Part shown: positions 22,601 to 34,458 of the stretch, one piece after another
How positions within the stretch are numbered: position 1 is the stretch's first letter
Layout: every line of letters starts with the position of its first letter
Assembly: GCA_035771175.1 (NCBI GenBank)
Contig: CM069595.1
Span: forward strand, 1,963,056 to 2,027,055
Source: Paratinospora sagittata
Taxonomy: Eukaryota > Streptophyta > Magnoliopsida > Ranunculales > Menispermaceae
Length of the DNA stretch: 64,000 bases
Direction of reading: 5' to 3'
Program-made: the position numbers and the translations under genes
Notes under the pieces: model-generated
The model's input: the letters and a program-made list of their open reading frames with translations, nothing else
What the model was told of the DNA's origin: nothing
Databases searched by the model: none

Positions 22601-25230
22601 ACCAAGATCTCCACTCTGCTGCTTTCTTCTCAATTTGATTTAATTCTAAACGGAACGGGTGATAGTTCGGACTAATGCAACCAGCATCACTTGCCCTACC
22701 TTCGCTGGAGGCTCAATTCTTGTAGTAGTCAGTAGTACTGGTACTTGATCAGTCGATGCAGACACATTTGCCCCATACATAAATTACATTGATTTGCCTC
22801 TTTTGAAGCTTAAGGAGTAGATGTTAATTTAGGACTTGTTTTTACTGGAGACTAGACGGAGAAGAATTAAGATTATTTAGAACAGTTTGTACTTGGATAT
22901 TGGATAACTAGGTTTCAGCAAAGAAGTACTCGTCATTGCATTTTTTATTTTATTTTTTTCTATTTTTATTTATTTCTCTTTTCCTCATTTTGGCCAGATG
23001 ATGCAAGTGGTCAGATTTTGACACAACTTCACAGATCTACCGTTGCCCTTTTTTCTTGCTTTGCTTTGTTAAATTTCCCCCATTTTGGGGTTCTTTTACT
23101 TATGGTGCATCTAAAGATTTTTCTAATATTTTCCTTGATCCATTCAATAGCAGCTCAACATTGATGTTGGGTGATGGGAACAACTAGGATATTAAGATGG
23201 TGTCGTTTGATTTTAAGTCTCTTCTTCCTCCTCAACAGCCTACTTCTACACAACATCCATTCAATACAATAATCGTATATAATGAACAATTAGATTAGAA
23301 ATATATTAATACATGTTGACACTGATAAAACACAAATCACCACCATTTCCTTGGTGTAGCACTGACGGAACAAATTGCAATAATCTATTTCATGTCACAT
23401 TAAGCATGAGGAGGCAACCATTATCATCATATATCACAGGCATCAACAAAAGCTACTGCTCAATACTAGATATTAGACGCTTCCTCAATACTTTCAAGAA
23501 AGATCATCGAAATTCAATTATACATCAAGGACTGATCCGTGCACTGCACAGCTCGTATTTCTCTCAAATTCATGTCTGGAGTCGAATCTTCTAAGACAGG
23601 ATGTGGAACTGGACCAAATTGTTAAACACAAATGTTTCAATTCACCCGATGGATGTTGCGAAGATTCGGCACAGACCCAGAACTGCACTGATTCCACAAA
23701 GCATAGGGTTTTTGATATAAACCAAGAAGAAAAGAGAGCAATCTAGAGCCCTGAGCTCCTTCCCAGCATCAACTTAAGAGGACCCTTCCAAAGCATATCT
23801 GACACAACAACCATCAGTACTAGGGCTAGTAACTGCCTACAATACACGAACCTTGAGCACGTCAGTTTGCTACTTATACTCTCTACGCCCAACAAAAATT
23901 GTCAGCCCACCTGTAGTGCCACCATTATACATTCATAGCAATTGATTCAATTGCAACCCAAATGTCAATTCCACTCCTTTGCAAACATGTTCATCCTTTA
24001 ACTCGCTTCTGCCCTGCCAAGTATTTCTAGCTATTGTCAAGATCGCTTTCATTTTTCATCTTAACCAAAAAAGACTTCAATGAAGAAATTAAGACACTAA
24101 AAACCCATCATATTTGTTATCTCATCCTTTTTTTGGTTTGATTAGTAAAGGATAATATTTCGAAACAAAATGTGCTAGATGAAATATTGAGAGGGAAAAA
24201 TGTGCAGTCATAATATCCAAAAACTTTATTAAAAATTTAACCACATATCATTTCTGCACGATGATTTTTTAATCAATAAATAATTTGAGCACATATACCC
24301 CAAAAGATGCATTGTTCTCGTCAAGTACAATGCCGGTAGCAAAGATTAAAAAGACAAAAGTTTAACAGAAAATTGAAAAAATTTCAACCATTGATTTAAT
24401 CAATGAGAACATGAATCCAAATAGCAAAATTAACTCAATAAATGAATTTGGTAATTGCTATGCCAACTACCAGTTAGAATAACATAATGCTGAACTAGGA
24501 TGCTAAGCTTAGGTGGCCACAGCTGGGTCGAACAGCCAAATTGCCACCCCTAGCCACATCCAAAGACACAGATTTCAATGGCCTTAGACCCTTAGCTCAG
24601 TTGGTTGACATATGGCTGTGGATCCACATCTAGACAACATACCCAAAAGAAAAGGAATTACTGTGTTTGTAGTAACAAAGCTGTTTGGGAAATTCAGGAA
24701 CTTTCAAAATTTAATCTAAAGCATAGTTTTTTCAAATATGAGGAATAAAGGAAAAACTGCCTTGATTGCTCAATTTTGTTCCTCTATATAATAAATGCAA
24801 ATTTAAAAGAATGACTAAAAACTAAAACAACTATTACTTGAAGTAGTCCCCACTCAATACATATTTAACCTCAGTGCTTTGTTCCTGTCCCCTTTGTGAT
24901 GCGAATTGACATGGAAGAAAATAATAGTTCTGATTTAAATAAAAACACGCAGTTGTTCCAGGAACAAAATCATTAAACTCCTTTTTCAAGAAATTTGGCA
25001 ATGAAATACCAGGAAAAAAAATCCAAAAAAAGGAACTTCTGTTCAGATTCACTAAACAATTGGGGGTATCGGCTCAGAATATAGCTTCACCAGAAAAATG
25101 TTCAAGTGGTTAAAAAAAGATGCCAAATGCTCTCTAAAGTCTAACTGGATAGAAATATAAATAAGTGACAAATGTGAATTATGCAGACCAAAACAAATTG
25201 AATAAGAAGAAAATAACTTACAGAAGTAAG
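22601..25230. other. Intergenic, convergent release factor / zinc-finger 3' ends
   Basis: This contains the 3' UTRs of two converging genes and no exon I can support. A tRNA-like polymerase III A box lies at 24593-24604. The open frame at 23313-23594 shows no family features and is probably chance. Confidence 0.5.
24575..24655 (+). repeat. tRNA-derived (SINE-like) remnant with A box
   Basis: TAGCTCAGTTGG at 24593-24604 fits the tRNA A-box consensus exactly and follows GACCCT, as in plant tRNA-derived SINE heads. The expected B box (GGTTCGANNC) about 35-50 bases later is not intact, and no cloverleaf can be folded, so this is not a working tRNA gene. An A-rich stretch follows near 24640. Confidence 0.35.
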
Positions 25231-26425
25231 CTAATTACACTTGGTGCTCCGCGAGTAGAAGTCTTTAATTATTGGAATTTACAGCCAATAAATCAGCAGT
25301 TACTGCATTTTCAAGTAAAGCCAACAAATTAGAAACATTGCTCCTTGATCTCACAAACACCGTAAAATTAAATCAAAACAACAATAGAAAAGAAAAAGTT
25401 AGTTGCCCACCTTGGTTTCCGACCGATTTTCTTTTCTCTTCAATACCATTGCTATTTTGAACATGCTGCAGTGGTTCTGAAACATGAGGCCCTGAAAATA
25501 ATCCATTTTTCTCCTTCTCCCCTTGCACAAGATTGTTCTTTTGATCAGATAACTGAGCCGCTGTCCCAGTCTTGTGTAATTGCTGCTGACGCTCCATTTT
25601 TAATATGTCCTTACTATCAACAGATATGCCATTGTTAGGTGCTCGTTGCACTACATTTGGCCTACCGAAACCAACCAACCTCTCCTTAACTTCTGACTTA
25701 ACATTATTTGAAGGTACCATAACACCAGCAGACGCAACATTCGAGTCCATCAAACGGTAATGATTCTCAAACCGCGTATTACCAGCAAAAGCATCAGTTC
25801 CCTTAAATTTCTTCTGCTGCTCTGCCACCAGAAGCGAATGATTTGGAGCTTTATCTATAATGACATCCTTTCCCTCACTCTTCTCTTTCAAACCAAGACT
25901 AGAAACTCTCTGCAAAGCTTCTCTGGCCCTCTTCCTTGCTAAAGCCGCTTCTTTCACTCTCTTCTCGGCTTCACCCCTAACCGAAGCAGCGGCTTTACTC
26001 ATCGATATCGACGCAATTTCAGCTGCAGCAACAAGAACCTTGGCGGATTTCACATCAATGGTGCCGCGATCTCCAACCCCCGTAGACTCTCCATTATTAA
26101 CACTTCTACTCATAGTCAAGGCTTTGGAATCGAAAAACACGAAATTTGGGTTCAAACAAGGAGGGCAAATATAGCAAGAAACAACGTCTTTAGAAACACA
26201 AGCTAAATGCGGAGTAGAAGGACATCTCAAGCAAATAACACGATGTGCGGGAAGTAAAGGACCTTCGTAAACCTGGAAACATATGGGACAAAACGAACCG
26301 GGATGCATCTTTAAGACGCAGGAAGTGCAGGCGCGATGGAAGATCCCTCGAAGACGGAAGTTGTGGAGCAACCACCGTTCTTCGCATCCGCAACTCGTGC
26401 ACTCCGATGGTTGCTCTGGTTTCAT
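25231..26425 (-). CDS. RING/FYVE/PHD-type zinc-finger protein of unknown function
   Basis: Two exons: 26425-25411 (338 codons plus one base) and 25262-25231. The latter is a tiny last exon encoding FYSRSTKCN and a stop after the split Asp codon. The product is 348 aa. The N-terminal ~100 residues form a Cys/His cluster: CTSCGCEERWLLHNFRLRG, FHRACTSCVLKMHPGSFCPI, CLRCPSTPHLACVSKD and CYICPPC, consistent with cross-braced zinc binding. Then comes an Ala/Lys/Arg-rich probable helix (about 130-175) and a long low-complexity, likely disordered tail. The family is plant-specific and annotated only as a RING/FYVE/PHD superfamily protein; At3g17460 is a likely counterpart by position. A nuclear or chromatin role is inference. 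The minus strand just upstream carries a telo-box and a possible 5' UTR intron donor at 26565. Confidence 0.8.
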
Positions 26426-27750
26426 CGCGAATGCATTGATTGGAAATTCGAGAAACGGTAAAAACTAAACCCTTGCAAGTTAGGGTTTTGTTTTTTATGT
26501 TTTTTTTTTGCTCTTTTTTTCTTTTTTTTTATGGATTCCAATCAAGGGGGTAAGAGAGAGAGTACCTGGAATTCAATTTTCCGGCTTTGATTAGTTTCTG
26601 GGAATGTGAGACTGTGTGGAGTTCACGCGAGAAATTTGAAAACCAGAAATTCCAAGAGACAAAGACAGAGACAGAGAAGAGAGAGAACGATAAGAACCGC
26701 TGGTTGATTCGTTCAGAGAAACCGTGAGAGCCTATCAAGTTTCAACTTTTGAGATGTGGGCCGAACCCCGATTAAACTACAGGGGGCTCAACAAGGCCTG
26801 AAACATGACACTATGTCAACCATAAATAATATGTTCAATATTTTTGGGACAGACATAATTATATATCTATAAAATATATATAAATATATCAAAATCATAA
26901 CTATGCCACCTCTGTTAGCATACAAAAAACATTTATGTTTCATCAAGTACTTTATTTTTTATTTTTTTATGAAGTAGTGCTCTAGGCTAACTTGGTATTG
27001 AGTTCATTTTGTACCTTTGTGATCAGATTTCAAAACACTGCTTCACTTACTCTTACAAAATCACAAAAATGATGTAGAGAACCAATACTTATTTGGACAT
27101 ATATTTATGGCACGCCCTGGAAGTTGAAGGCAAGGCAGACCCTGTAATAGACCCAAGAACCCACTTCTGCATATTGCTGCTGATTTTTAAAGAACACACA
27201 ATTCAAATATCAAAACAAAACTAGGGTAAAGATAAAGAGAGTTGGAATGAACAGACAGACAGGTTGCATTTTTATTGCTTTGGAGCCTATGTTACTTTCA
27301 TTTGATAATCGGGAATTCGGGTAAACACCAGGCCAAGATTAAGGGAGAGATGCAATCTCATACGATAGCAGAACAACTCAAATTCAAAATAGTAGCACAT
27401 CTTTTATCGACCAAGTCAGCAAAATGAATGAGATCCATATAAATAATAATGGGAGTTCGTCAAAAAATTCCCTTGTGTGAAGAAAATAATGTTTGGCAAA
27501 TCTACAACTTAATAGCAGAGACAATTAAACTGCCTGGACTAAAAAAGATGATCCAAAATTTCAACACTTTATTCAAAACTAAATATCTGGGCTATCTTGT
27601 TTCCAAACCACAGGTCGGTCAGTTGAGACCAATGGTAGAATTAGAAGCTCCGCCGCTTGACCTGCCTCTGTGTGATTCTAAGCAAGCTTACCATTCAGGG
27701 AAAAAGAAAAGACCAGCAGCACGGCAAGTGATTTTGAACTCATTGGATGA
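26426..27750. other. Intergenic, zinc-finger promoter and L3 3' flank
   Basis: The lower part holds the zinc-finger gene's 5' UTR, with pyrimidine-rich sequence on the minus strand at about 26640-26700. The rest is AT-rich. A frame at 27449-27754 on the plus strand overlaps the L3 stop and 3' UTR and has no family resemblance. Confidence 0.5.
26480..26488 (-). promoter_or_regulatory. Telo-box upstream of zinc-finger gene
   Basis: The minus strand reads AAACCCTAA, 55 bases upstream of the start codon, inside the probable 5' UTR or its intron. Telo-boxes are known near transcription starts of plant translation and cell-cycle genes. Confidence 0.45.
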
Positions 27751-30700
27751 TTAATCTGCAGTCATGAACGGATCGATTTCTCCATGCTCAGCAACAAGAG
27801 GTTCTAATTCTGTTGTTTCCTCATTTGATGGTGCAAAATAAGTTGGAAATGGCAGCAACGAAATATCAGGCTTCTTGAAAACTGAGTCTTTTATGAACAC
27901 AAAGTTCCCTTCTGCACCTGGAACCTGTAAAGAAACATAAATGTATCCATAAGAAATAAAGTACAGCTAACTGATCTGAGAAAAGCTGTAAAGATACTGT
28001 CCCCCGTCAAAGGAGAAAGAAGCACTGATTAACATCGTGTCGCTGTCAAAGTGACTATGAAAATAGTCTGAATCGGCCATCATGAGGAACTGGTCCAACC
28101 TGACAAAGATCATCCAACTATATGATCCCAATCAATCTATGATTTGATCTTTCACAATGGCTTTATCAAAAAGAACGAGAAAATCCAATGGTTCAGCTCG
28201 TCAAATTTAGGACTTTCCAACAAGAAGGGTGGTCAAGACCATTTGCATATCTTCTTGTACTACAAAGCCAGGTGACGGCAGCATCAATTTTCCTTCAGTG
28301 TAGAAGTCTGTTAAACAATAAAAAAAAATATATTACCTGGCCTCTCACCCACATCAAATTTCGCCCAGGGTCTATTTTGTAGACCCATATGTTTTTAACC
28401 GTGCATTGCTTTGCACCCATGCGCCCAGGCATCTTCTTCCCCTTGAAAACCTGTTTACAAACCCAACAAGAACGTTATCAATAAACAGAAAACGTTTCTG
28501 CATCCCTCACTGTCGCATGTAAATTTCAAAAGGGATAACTAGCAACCCACACACTTCATCAAACATTTAAATGTCACAAGAGTTAATTTTAAGAAAAGTG
28601 TATAGGCATTCTTAAACATCAAAGGCCTGCAGGAAAAATAGTCACATTGAACTAAGAACATGAGACCAATGTAAAATTTAGATCGGTTGATCAAACTCTT
28701 TCACCTTGCAGAAATGGAATACATACAATGGTTATAAAAAAAACCAGTAAAACATTGTTCTCCATCATCAAATTTATAAAGTTGGACAAATTTTAATATA
28801 ATTAGGTGGGAGCTGACCTGTTATGCTATCCTCTAACAACAATTATTCTATATCTTATTCACAACAACAACTATGAACAATTAATCTTGATTCATAATTT
28901 TAACTTTCATCTGCCTATGCAAGCAATAAATTTCTACTATCAATCCAAATCCAAGCAAGCTACAAATCAAGTTGAGATTTAAGGGATTTCTAGGAATAGC
29001 TCATATAGAGCAGTAAAAAGAAACGTTGCTCCAGATGGCTGGGGCATGTAGGCAAAAGGCCAACAATAGAAAAGGAGCTCTTCTGCACCAATAGAGAATC
29101 CCAAGGATGTGCAATTAAAGGCCAATAAATTAAGAATTTTGGTTTTCCATCCTTTTCTTTCCTTTTTTTTTCCCTTGAAGTGTATGCTTCAAATATTTTC
29201 AGTCAAAAAAACATATCAAAAATCAATTGATGGAAAGGAGATAAATTTCTCCCACTCCCCCGCAAACAGTAATTCACAAAATTCTAGTGATTTTGGATTT
29301 ATTCTCACCAAGAGCATTGCTCCTAAATCCTAACATAAATTCCTCCATGAAATCCACATATATCCACATATAGAATCAAATATACTATAAATAGATGAAA
29401 AATGAAAACATGCTCATTGTTGATTTCAAGTCTTAAGAAAGAATTTAAAATCTAATTTACTTCTATAGATAAAACTATATCACCTCTAATCATATAGAAA
29501 ATGAATGAATATACATTTCATTAAGCAAAACGAGGACCTTCCAGAGAAAATAACAAGATCAGATGCTTGATTTCCACTGTAATAACTGCACTAATATACT
29601 CAATCAGTGATCATAAAGCATACCTTTCCAGGAGCATCTCTTTGACCAGTGGAACCAATACTTCGATGTGATAATGATGCACCATGAGATGCTGGCATTC
29701 CAGAAAATCCCCATCTTTTCATTCCACCCTGTTAGAGCATGCATGAAATTTCTTTTTCAGAAAAGATAAAAGGCATATCAACAGAGTACATCCTGATAAT
29801 CAAATTGCTTCCTTTTTTCGAATCCACTTATTGCAATTCCATTAAGTAACACACTAACGCTAGAAAAGTAATAGCCATGCTTTCTTTCACCTTGATCCTC
29901 ATTCTTTGACCAGGATGATAGTGAACAAATACAGGTTTGCAAATGTTATTTGGTCATTATTGGAAAACAAAACCATCAAAAAGTTCCATTATATTAACAC
30001 CTGAAGCCAGCAAGTGCTGGACATAGGCATTGAAAGTAACCTTGTAAAAGTAGTGCTGGACATTGGCCTTGAAAGCCAATGATTGGACACCCTCTCCCAT
30101 GTCAGACACACAAACTTTAGAACAACCTAAGCAACATTTGGCAAATAAAGCATGTACCCAGCACATGAACTATTGCAAGTCATAAGAAATGGTTGATATA
30201 CTCAGCCTACACCTACTCAGTGAAGAAGCAAATTCCATATTTCAACTTGTGACTCTTAGGTCACAATGGAGCAAACTTACCAATACCAATGCCGACTCTT
30301 ACAACTTTTACTCCAAATACTAAGTCCTAATTATAAACATCCCAACTTGCTTACCATTTATCAAAGAGCCCAGGTGGTGGGCCACAATTATCTCAAAGGT
30401 AAATAAGACTGATTACAAGTATTACATTTTGTTGGAGAATAATCAGTTTACTAGTATTCACTTCACAAATAAATTGTGCAACCACATATCTATATCTTCA
30501 TAGAATTGAGAAAAACCAGGATAAATGGCTAAAAGAAACATTATATGAACCCAAGCACCACAAAGATAGAAGCAATTGGATTACCTGAAAACCTTTTCCC
30601 CTCGTGATACCTGTAACATCAACATATTGACCGGGAACAAAATGTCGCACTGAGATGGGTGTGCCAACAGGAAGAAGCGCGTCCTCAGTTACCGGAAACT

Positions 30701-31245
30701 CCCTTAATTTCCTCTTCATGGGAACACCTTGAGCCCTAAAATGACCCACTTCAGGTTTCGTCAAATGTTTCTCCTTTTTCTGCCCGCACCCAATCTAACT
30801 AACACCACAACCAAAACACCCCCAAATTAAAAATTCTACCAAACCCTAACAAAATTTACAGCCAAAACATCAAAATCAACACAGTAATTTAACTACCCAA
30901 TACCTGTAGAGCAGTGATCCCTTCCTTCTCTATAGTCTTCACCTGCGACACGATGTTATCGTCGATCCAAAGAACGCTAATTGGAACCCTAGCTCCCCAT
31001 TTATCCCAAACAGCAGTCATTCCGCATTTCAAAGCGACCGCGCCAGTCCTCTTTGAATTTGGTGTCATTACTCTCGGCGTAGCTTCGATGATCTTGGGCA
31101 CATGACTACCGCTGTCGAAATCATCTTGTACTGCAAGTGATTCTGCTGTGAATCTCCGGAACTGGTTTAATGTCGTTGTGGTTGTTCTTGATAGGACGGA
31201 GAAGAGTTTGAGACGCGAAACGAGGCCTCTCGAGGTGGCCGACAT
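27751..31245 (-). CDS. Organellar 50S ribosomal protein L3
   Basis: Five exons, all phase 0: 31245-30904, 30794-30585, 29728-29624, 28450-28337 and 27924-27751, giving 314 aa. The first ~50 residues are Ser/Thr/Arg-rich and fit an organelle targeting peptide. The mature protein has the bacterial L3 pattern: [17 protein letters not shown] near the start, then [19 protein letters not shown], then [20 protein letters not shown] with [15 protein letters not shown], then [21 protein letters not shown]3 binds 23S rRNA early in large-subunit assembly, and its loop reaches towards the peptidyl-transferase centre. The best remembered match is Arabidopsis At3g17465, which sits next to CRSH there too. 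Whether it serves plastid, mitochondrion or both cannot be decided from sequence. Telo-boxes at 31397-31405 and in intron 1 (30841-30849) suit a ribosomal protein gene. Confidence 0.93.
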
Positions 31246-31396
31246 GGCTAAGATTTTGACAGTTAGAACGAAAGCAGAGATTGAGATTTGAAGGTCATGG
31301 TGGCGTCCATTGATATACTCAGGTGCTTAAGATGACTGCTTTGCTTTCGAAATGAGAGCTCAAAAAGAGTAGCGAAAGAGCTTCCTGCGTAGGGTT

Positions 31397-31405
31397 TTAG
31401 GGTTT
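31397..31405 (-). promoter_or_regulatory. Telo-box in L3 promoter or 5' UTR
   Basis: AAACCCTAA on the minus strand, followed by a second near copy (AAACCCTAC). It lies about 150 bases upstream of the L3 start. This element is characteristic of plant ribosomal protein gene promoters. Confidence 0.65.
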
Positions 31406-31590
31406 TATACAAGGCATTAGAAGCTTTTTTTTCCTTCTTCTTATTATTATTATTTTATTTTTATTTTGTGTATTATGGTTCTATAAGGTAATACAACTAT
31501 GTAAGTGACACTAATAACAAGATAATAGGTTTAACACATTTACATTATAATGAAATGTTTTTTGTTCTTTATTCCAAAAGTAGTTTAGCT

Positions 31591-31747
31591 TCTTTTTTAT
31601 TATTATTATTATTATCAGAATTTCTGCATCCGATGGTGTCCTCCTTCTCTTTTGAAGCGAGATTATTCCACCAGACTTTGAGATTCTACAGCGGCGGGAG
31701 ACATCCCTCTTAATCATACAGCGGCGGGAGACATCCCTCTTAACCAT
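31591..31747 (-). repeat. SINE-like repeat, copy B, with a 30-bp internal duplication
   Basis: The T/TTA-rich run at 31591-31616 is the tail on the minus strand. The body shares GGTGTCCTCCTTCTC, GCGAGATTATT and ACAGCGGCGGGAGACAT with copies A and C. The last 30 bases occur twice in tandem, 31688-31717 and 31718-31747, with one mismatch. Confidence 0.5.
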
Positions 31748-32465
31748 GATTTTGTCAAGGGGAACTCGAGTAGTTTAACTTTTAGCTTTTCCATTTTATT
31801 TTTCTACTTTCAATAAACTTATCATTTTTCTTTTTCTTTTATTTTTTAAATTCTTCTTATCAAGTCAATTTATATATTCATTTTTATGGGATCCAGTCCA
31901 TCTATTGATTGTTTAAGTAGAGCAATTTTAGTTTTACCCTTTTATATTTTCAATTGAATTATAATTTCAAATGGTGATTCTAATATAAATTTAAACTCAA
32001 ACATAATTGGTTCATCTATTTATTCATATTAAATAATTCAAGGTAATGAAAGAACATTGCCCTCAAGTCATCATCTATGCAGGGAATAATATAAATGAAG
32101 CTGGTTTTTTCTCTCTTTATTTATATATGTATATATAATCATTTAACTTCCATATCATTACATGAAGTCTTTATTTAACAGAAATTGCACACCATATATG
32201 CAGGGCCAAATTAAGCTTATTATGCAACAAAAGTTTCATCTTATCTCCATTCAAGTTAATCAAATAACTGAAAGTGGCAGAACAGAAGAATTAATATAAT
32301 ACATGTAGAATTACCATTTCCTTCAAATTTTTCTGTCTTCCTAATTGAATAATTTAACAGGAGAAGAAAAGCAAAACCTAATAAATCTTTTACACACTTT
32401 TTTTTTTCCGTTCACTCTTTCTCTCTTGCATGTTTCTTCATGAATTCCTTTGTTTTTTTGTTTTT

Positions 32466-34458
32466 TCAGTTTTTAAAGCCAAGCATGTATGGTGCACCAG
32501 TATACCTCAACCAGAGGCTCCCTTGTAAGAATGGCCCGGCTGTGAACTGCTGAGCCTCTTTCTTGGTGATCACTCTATAACCCTTCCACTTAACTCTCTT
32601 ATTGGTGGCTGCTCCAGGTCCTCTGTTCCCATATTCAGCATAATAAAGTGTATTCAATGCAAAATTACCAGCCCAAGGCAACCACCCATCTGGTTGAATC
32701 AAATCACCCAATGAAGACTCCATGATAACAGTTCTTGAATACTCCTTCCATGGCCTCCCCAAGTATGTTGGAATTTTAAACCTCACAGGGAACAATTTCT
32801 TCTCAGGTACAATCCTGCAATTCTGTATGACTATCCCTGTAGGTTCATTCTTGTCCTGTCTCCCGTGAGCAGTAATTGTGTTTTGCTGGTTATCCATTGG
32901 TTTCCTTACTATGATCAATGAGTTTTGAATCAACGATGAAGCATCGCCAAAGATGAAGTCGACGGTTCCTGAGATGACACAGTTTCGGTAGAATTGCCGA
33001 TGTGTTTGTGCATACAATGTGTCTTGGTATCCGTCCATCCTGCAGTTGAAGAACGCCGACTTGTCTGATTGCACTCGCAATGCAACAGCTTGATGTCCTT
33101 CAGGTCCTGCTGTGTTGGTGAATCCCATTGCCTTTGCAATAAAACCATCTCCAACAGCAGCTGATTGCACAACATAATATCAGAATGAATTTGTTACAAA
33201 TGATGGAATGACAATTTATCGATATAGTTTTCATTCTTCTCGCAAATTTGTTTGATGTTAGGGATGATAGATAACCTACTAAAAACTCCAAACCACACCA
33301 CTTAATAAAAATTAGAAAAGGTTAGGACCATTCTGTTTACGAAATGGTATTTGAAAGTGGTTCCATCAACAACAAAACATGGGTGAAAAGATGTTGAAGT
33401 GACATCAATTGCAACAAAATTGATGCTAAAGAATCATTCATTAATGAAGTAATGAACTCACCAAAAGAGGCAGTCTGGAAAGTGGGGTATCCACCGCGGT
33501 TGCTCCTCTTCCCGGTGACAATGCTCTTCCTTGATCCATCTCCATACATGAACACATTAACCTTTCCCTTATCGACAAGTATGTTCTCTTCATAAACTCC
33601 AGCCTTCACATAAATCACATATCTTCCCTTATTGTTCTTCGGGTACGCCACAAGCGCTGCTGAAATAGTTTTGAACTGGCCACTGCCATCCTTAGCCACA
33701 ACGGCATTAGGCTTAGTTTGGCCATTGGCATGAGCCGCCAAGAGCTTCCTGTCCGCCGCTGAAAACCAGTTGGGATACCCATCTCCATCCACGTCTAGAA
33801 GCCTACGAGCATTGGGATTTACCTTAATTTCTATATTGAATGAGTGAAGAATAGAAGCAATTTCAGTGATAATGGCAAGAGCATTGCTTGTGAGTTGAGT
33901 TGCATTAAGCATTCCATTTTCCATTGCAGACTTCACTTCAGGGTGAGTTAGGCCATCAAGGCAAGTTTGCTGATAAGATATCACAGCACTTAACCAGTTC
34001 TTTAGCTCTGCTGCCCGATCATCTATCGTATGCAATTCGCTTTCTCCGACTGTTGAGAACGCAGCTTGAAGCTCATCAATGGCATAATGTAACAACTCTT
34101 TGCAATCATCAAGTGCCATCTTATGAGTAGAGTTCATGTTGGGTGTGTTTCCTATAGGACCAGATTTTTCAAGTGCTTTCTTCACTTCTTCTATGGTTGC
34201 ATTAAGTGCAATTCTAACCATATCTTTTGGTGTAAGGCTTTCATTACTGGCCATAGGGCTAAGAGAGTTCATACAAGCTTCTTTATATTGTGTAGGAGCA
34301 CAAAGGGTGGTCACAGCTTTCATCCCTGTTGTGGTATCGCCATTGCCAGAGCCGGCAGAATCACTGCCGCTGTTGCGACTTATTCCGGCAACAATTCCAA
34401 TGATGACACCAACGACAAGGATGATCGAAACACCCCCGACAATCGCCTTGCCCATCAT
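32466..34458 (-). CDS. Pectin methylesterase with N-terminal PMEI pro-domain
   Basis: Two exons: 34458-33462 (332 codons plus one base) and 33160-32466, 563 aa. A hydrophobic segment at about 6-27 (VGGVSIILVVGVIIGIVAG) is a signal anchor for the secretory route. The PMEI-like pro-region spans about 45-210. The processing motifs RRLL (218) and RKLL (237) precede the catalytic domain. Active-site blocks are intact: GYQDTLY (Gln378, Asp379), QFYRNCVISGTVDFIFGD (Asp400) and LGRPWKEYSRTVIM (Arg/Trp of the substrate site). The enzyme de-esterifies cell-wall homogalacturonan after the pro-region is cut off in the Golgi. The domain layout and PNWFSAADRKLL stretch resemble the VANGUARD1 type of pollen enzymes (At2g47030/At2g47040), which sit beside a release factor gene in Arabidopsis as here; pollen expression is inference. 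Confidence 0.95.

Larger units (their letters stand above)
31246..32465. other. Intergenic between L3 and pectinesterase
   Basis: It holds the L3 promoter on the right flank of that gene, a SINE-like copy at 31591-31747, and AT-rich sequence that includes the pectinesterase 3' UTR. No other coding signal was seen. Confidence 0.55.

Noticed and set aside
24575..24655. A tRNA gene
   Set aside because: The A box is good but there is no intact B box, anticodon arm or acceptor stem.
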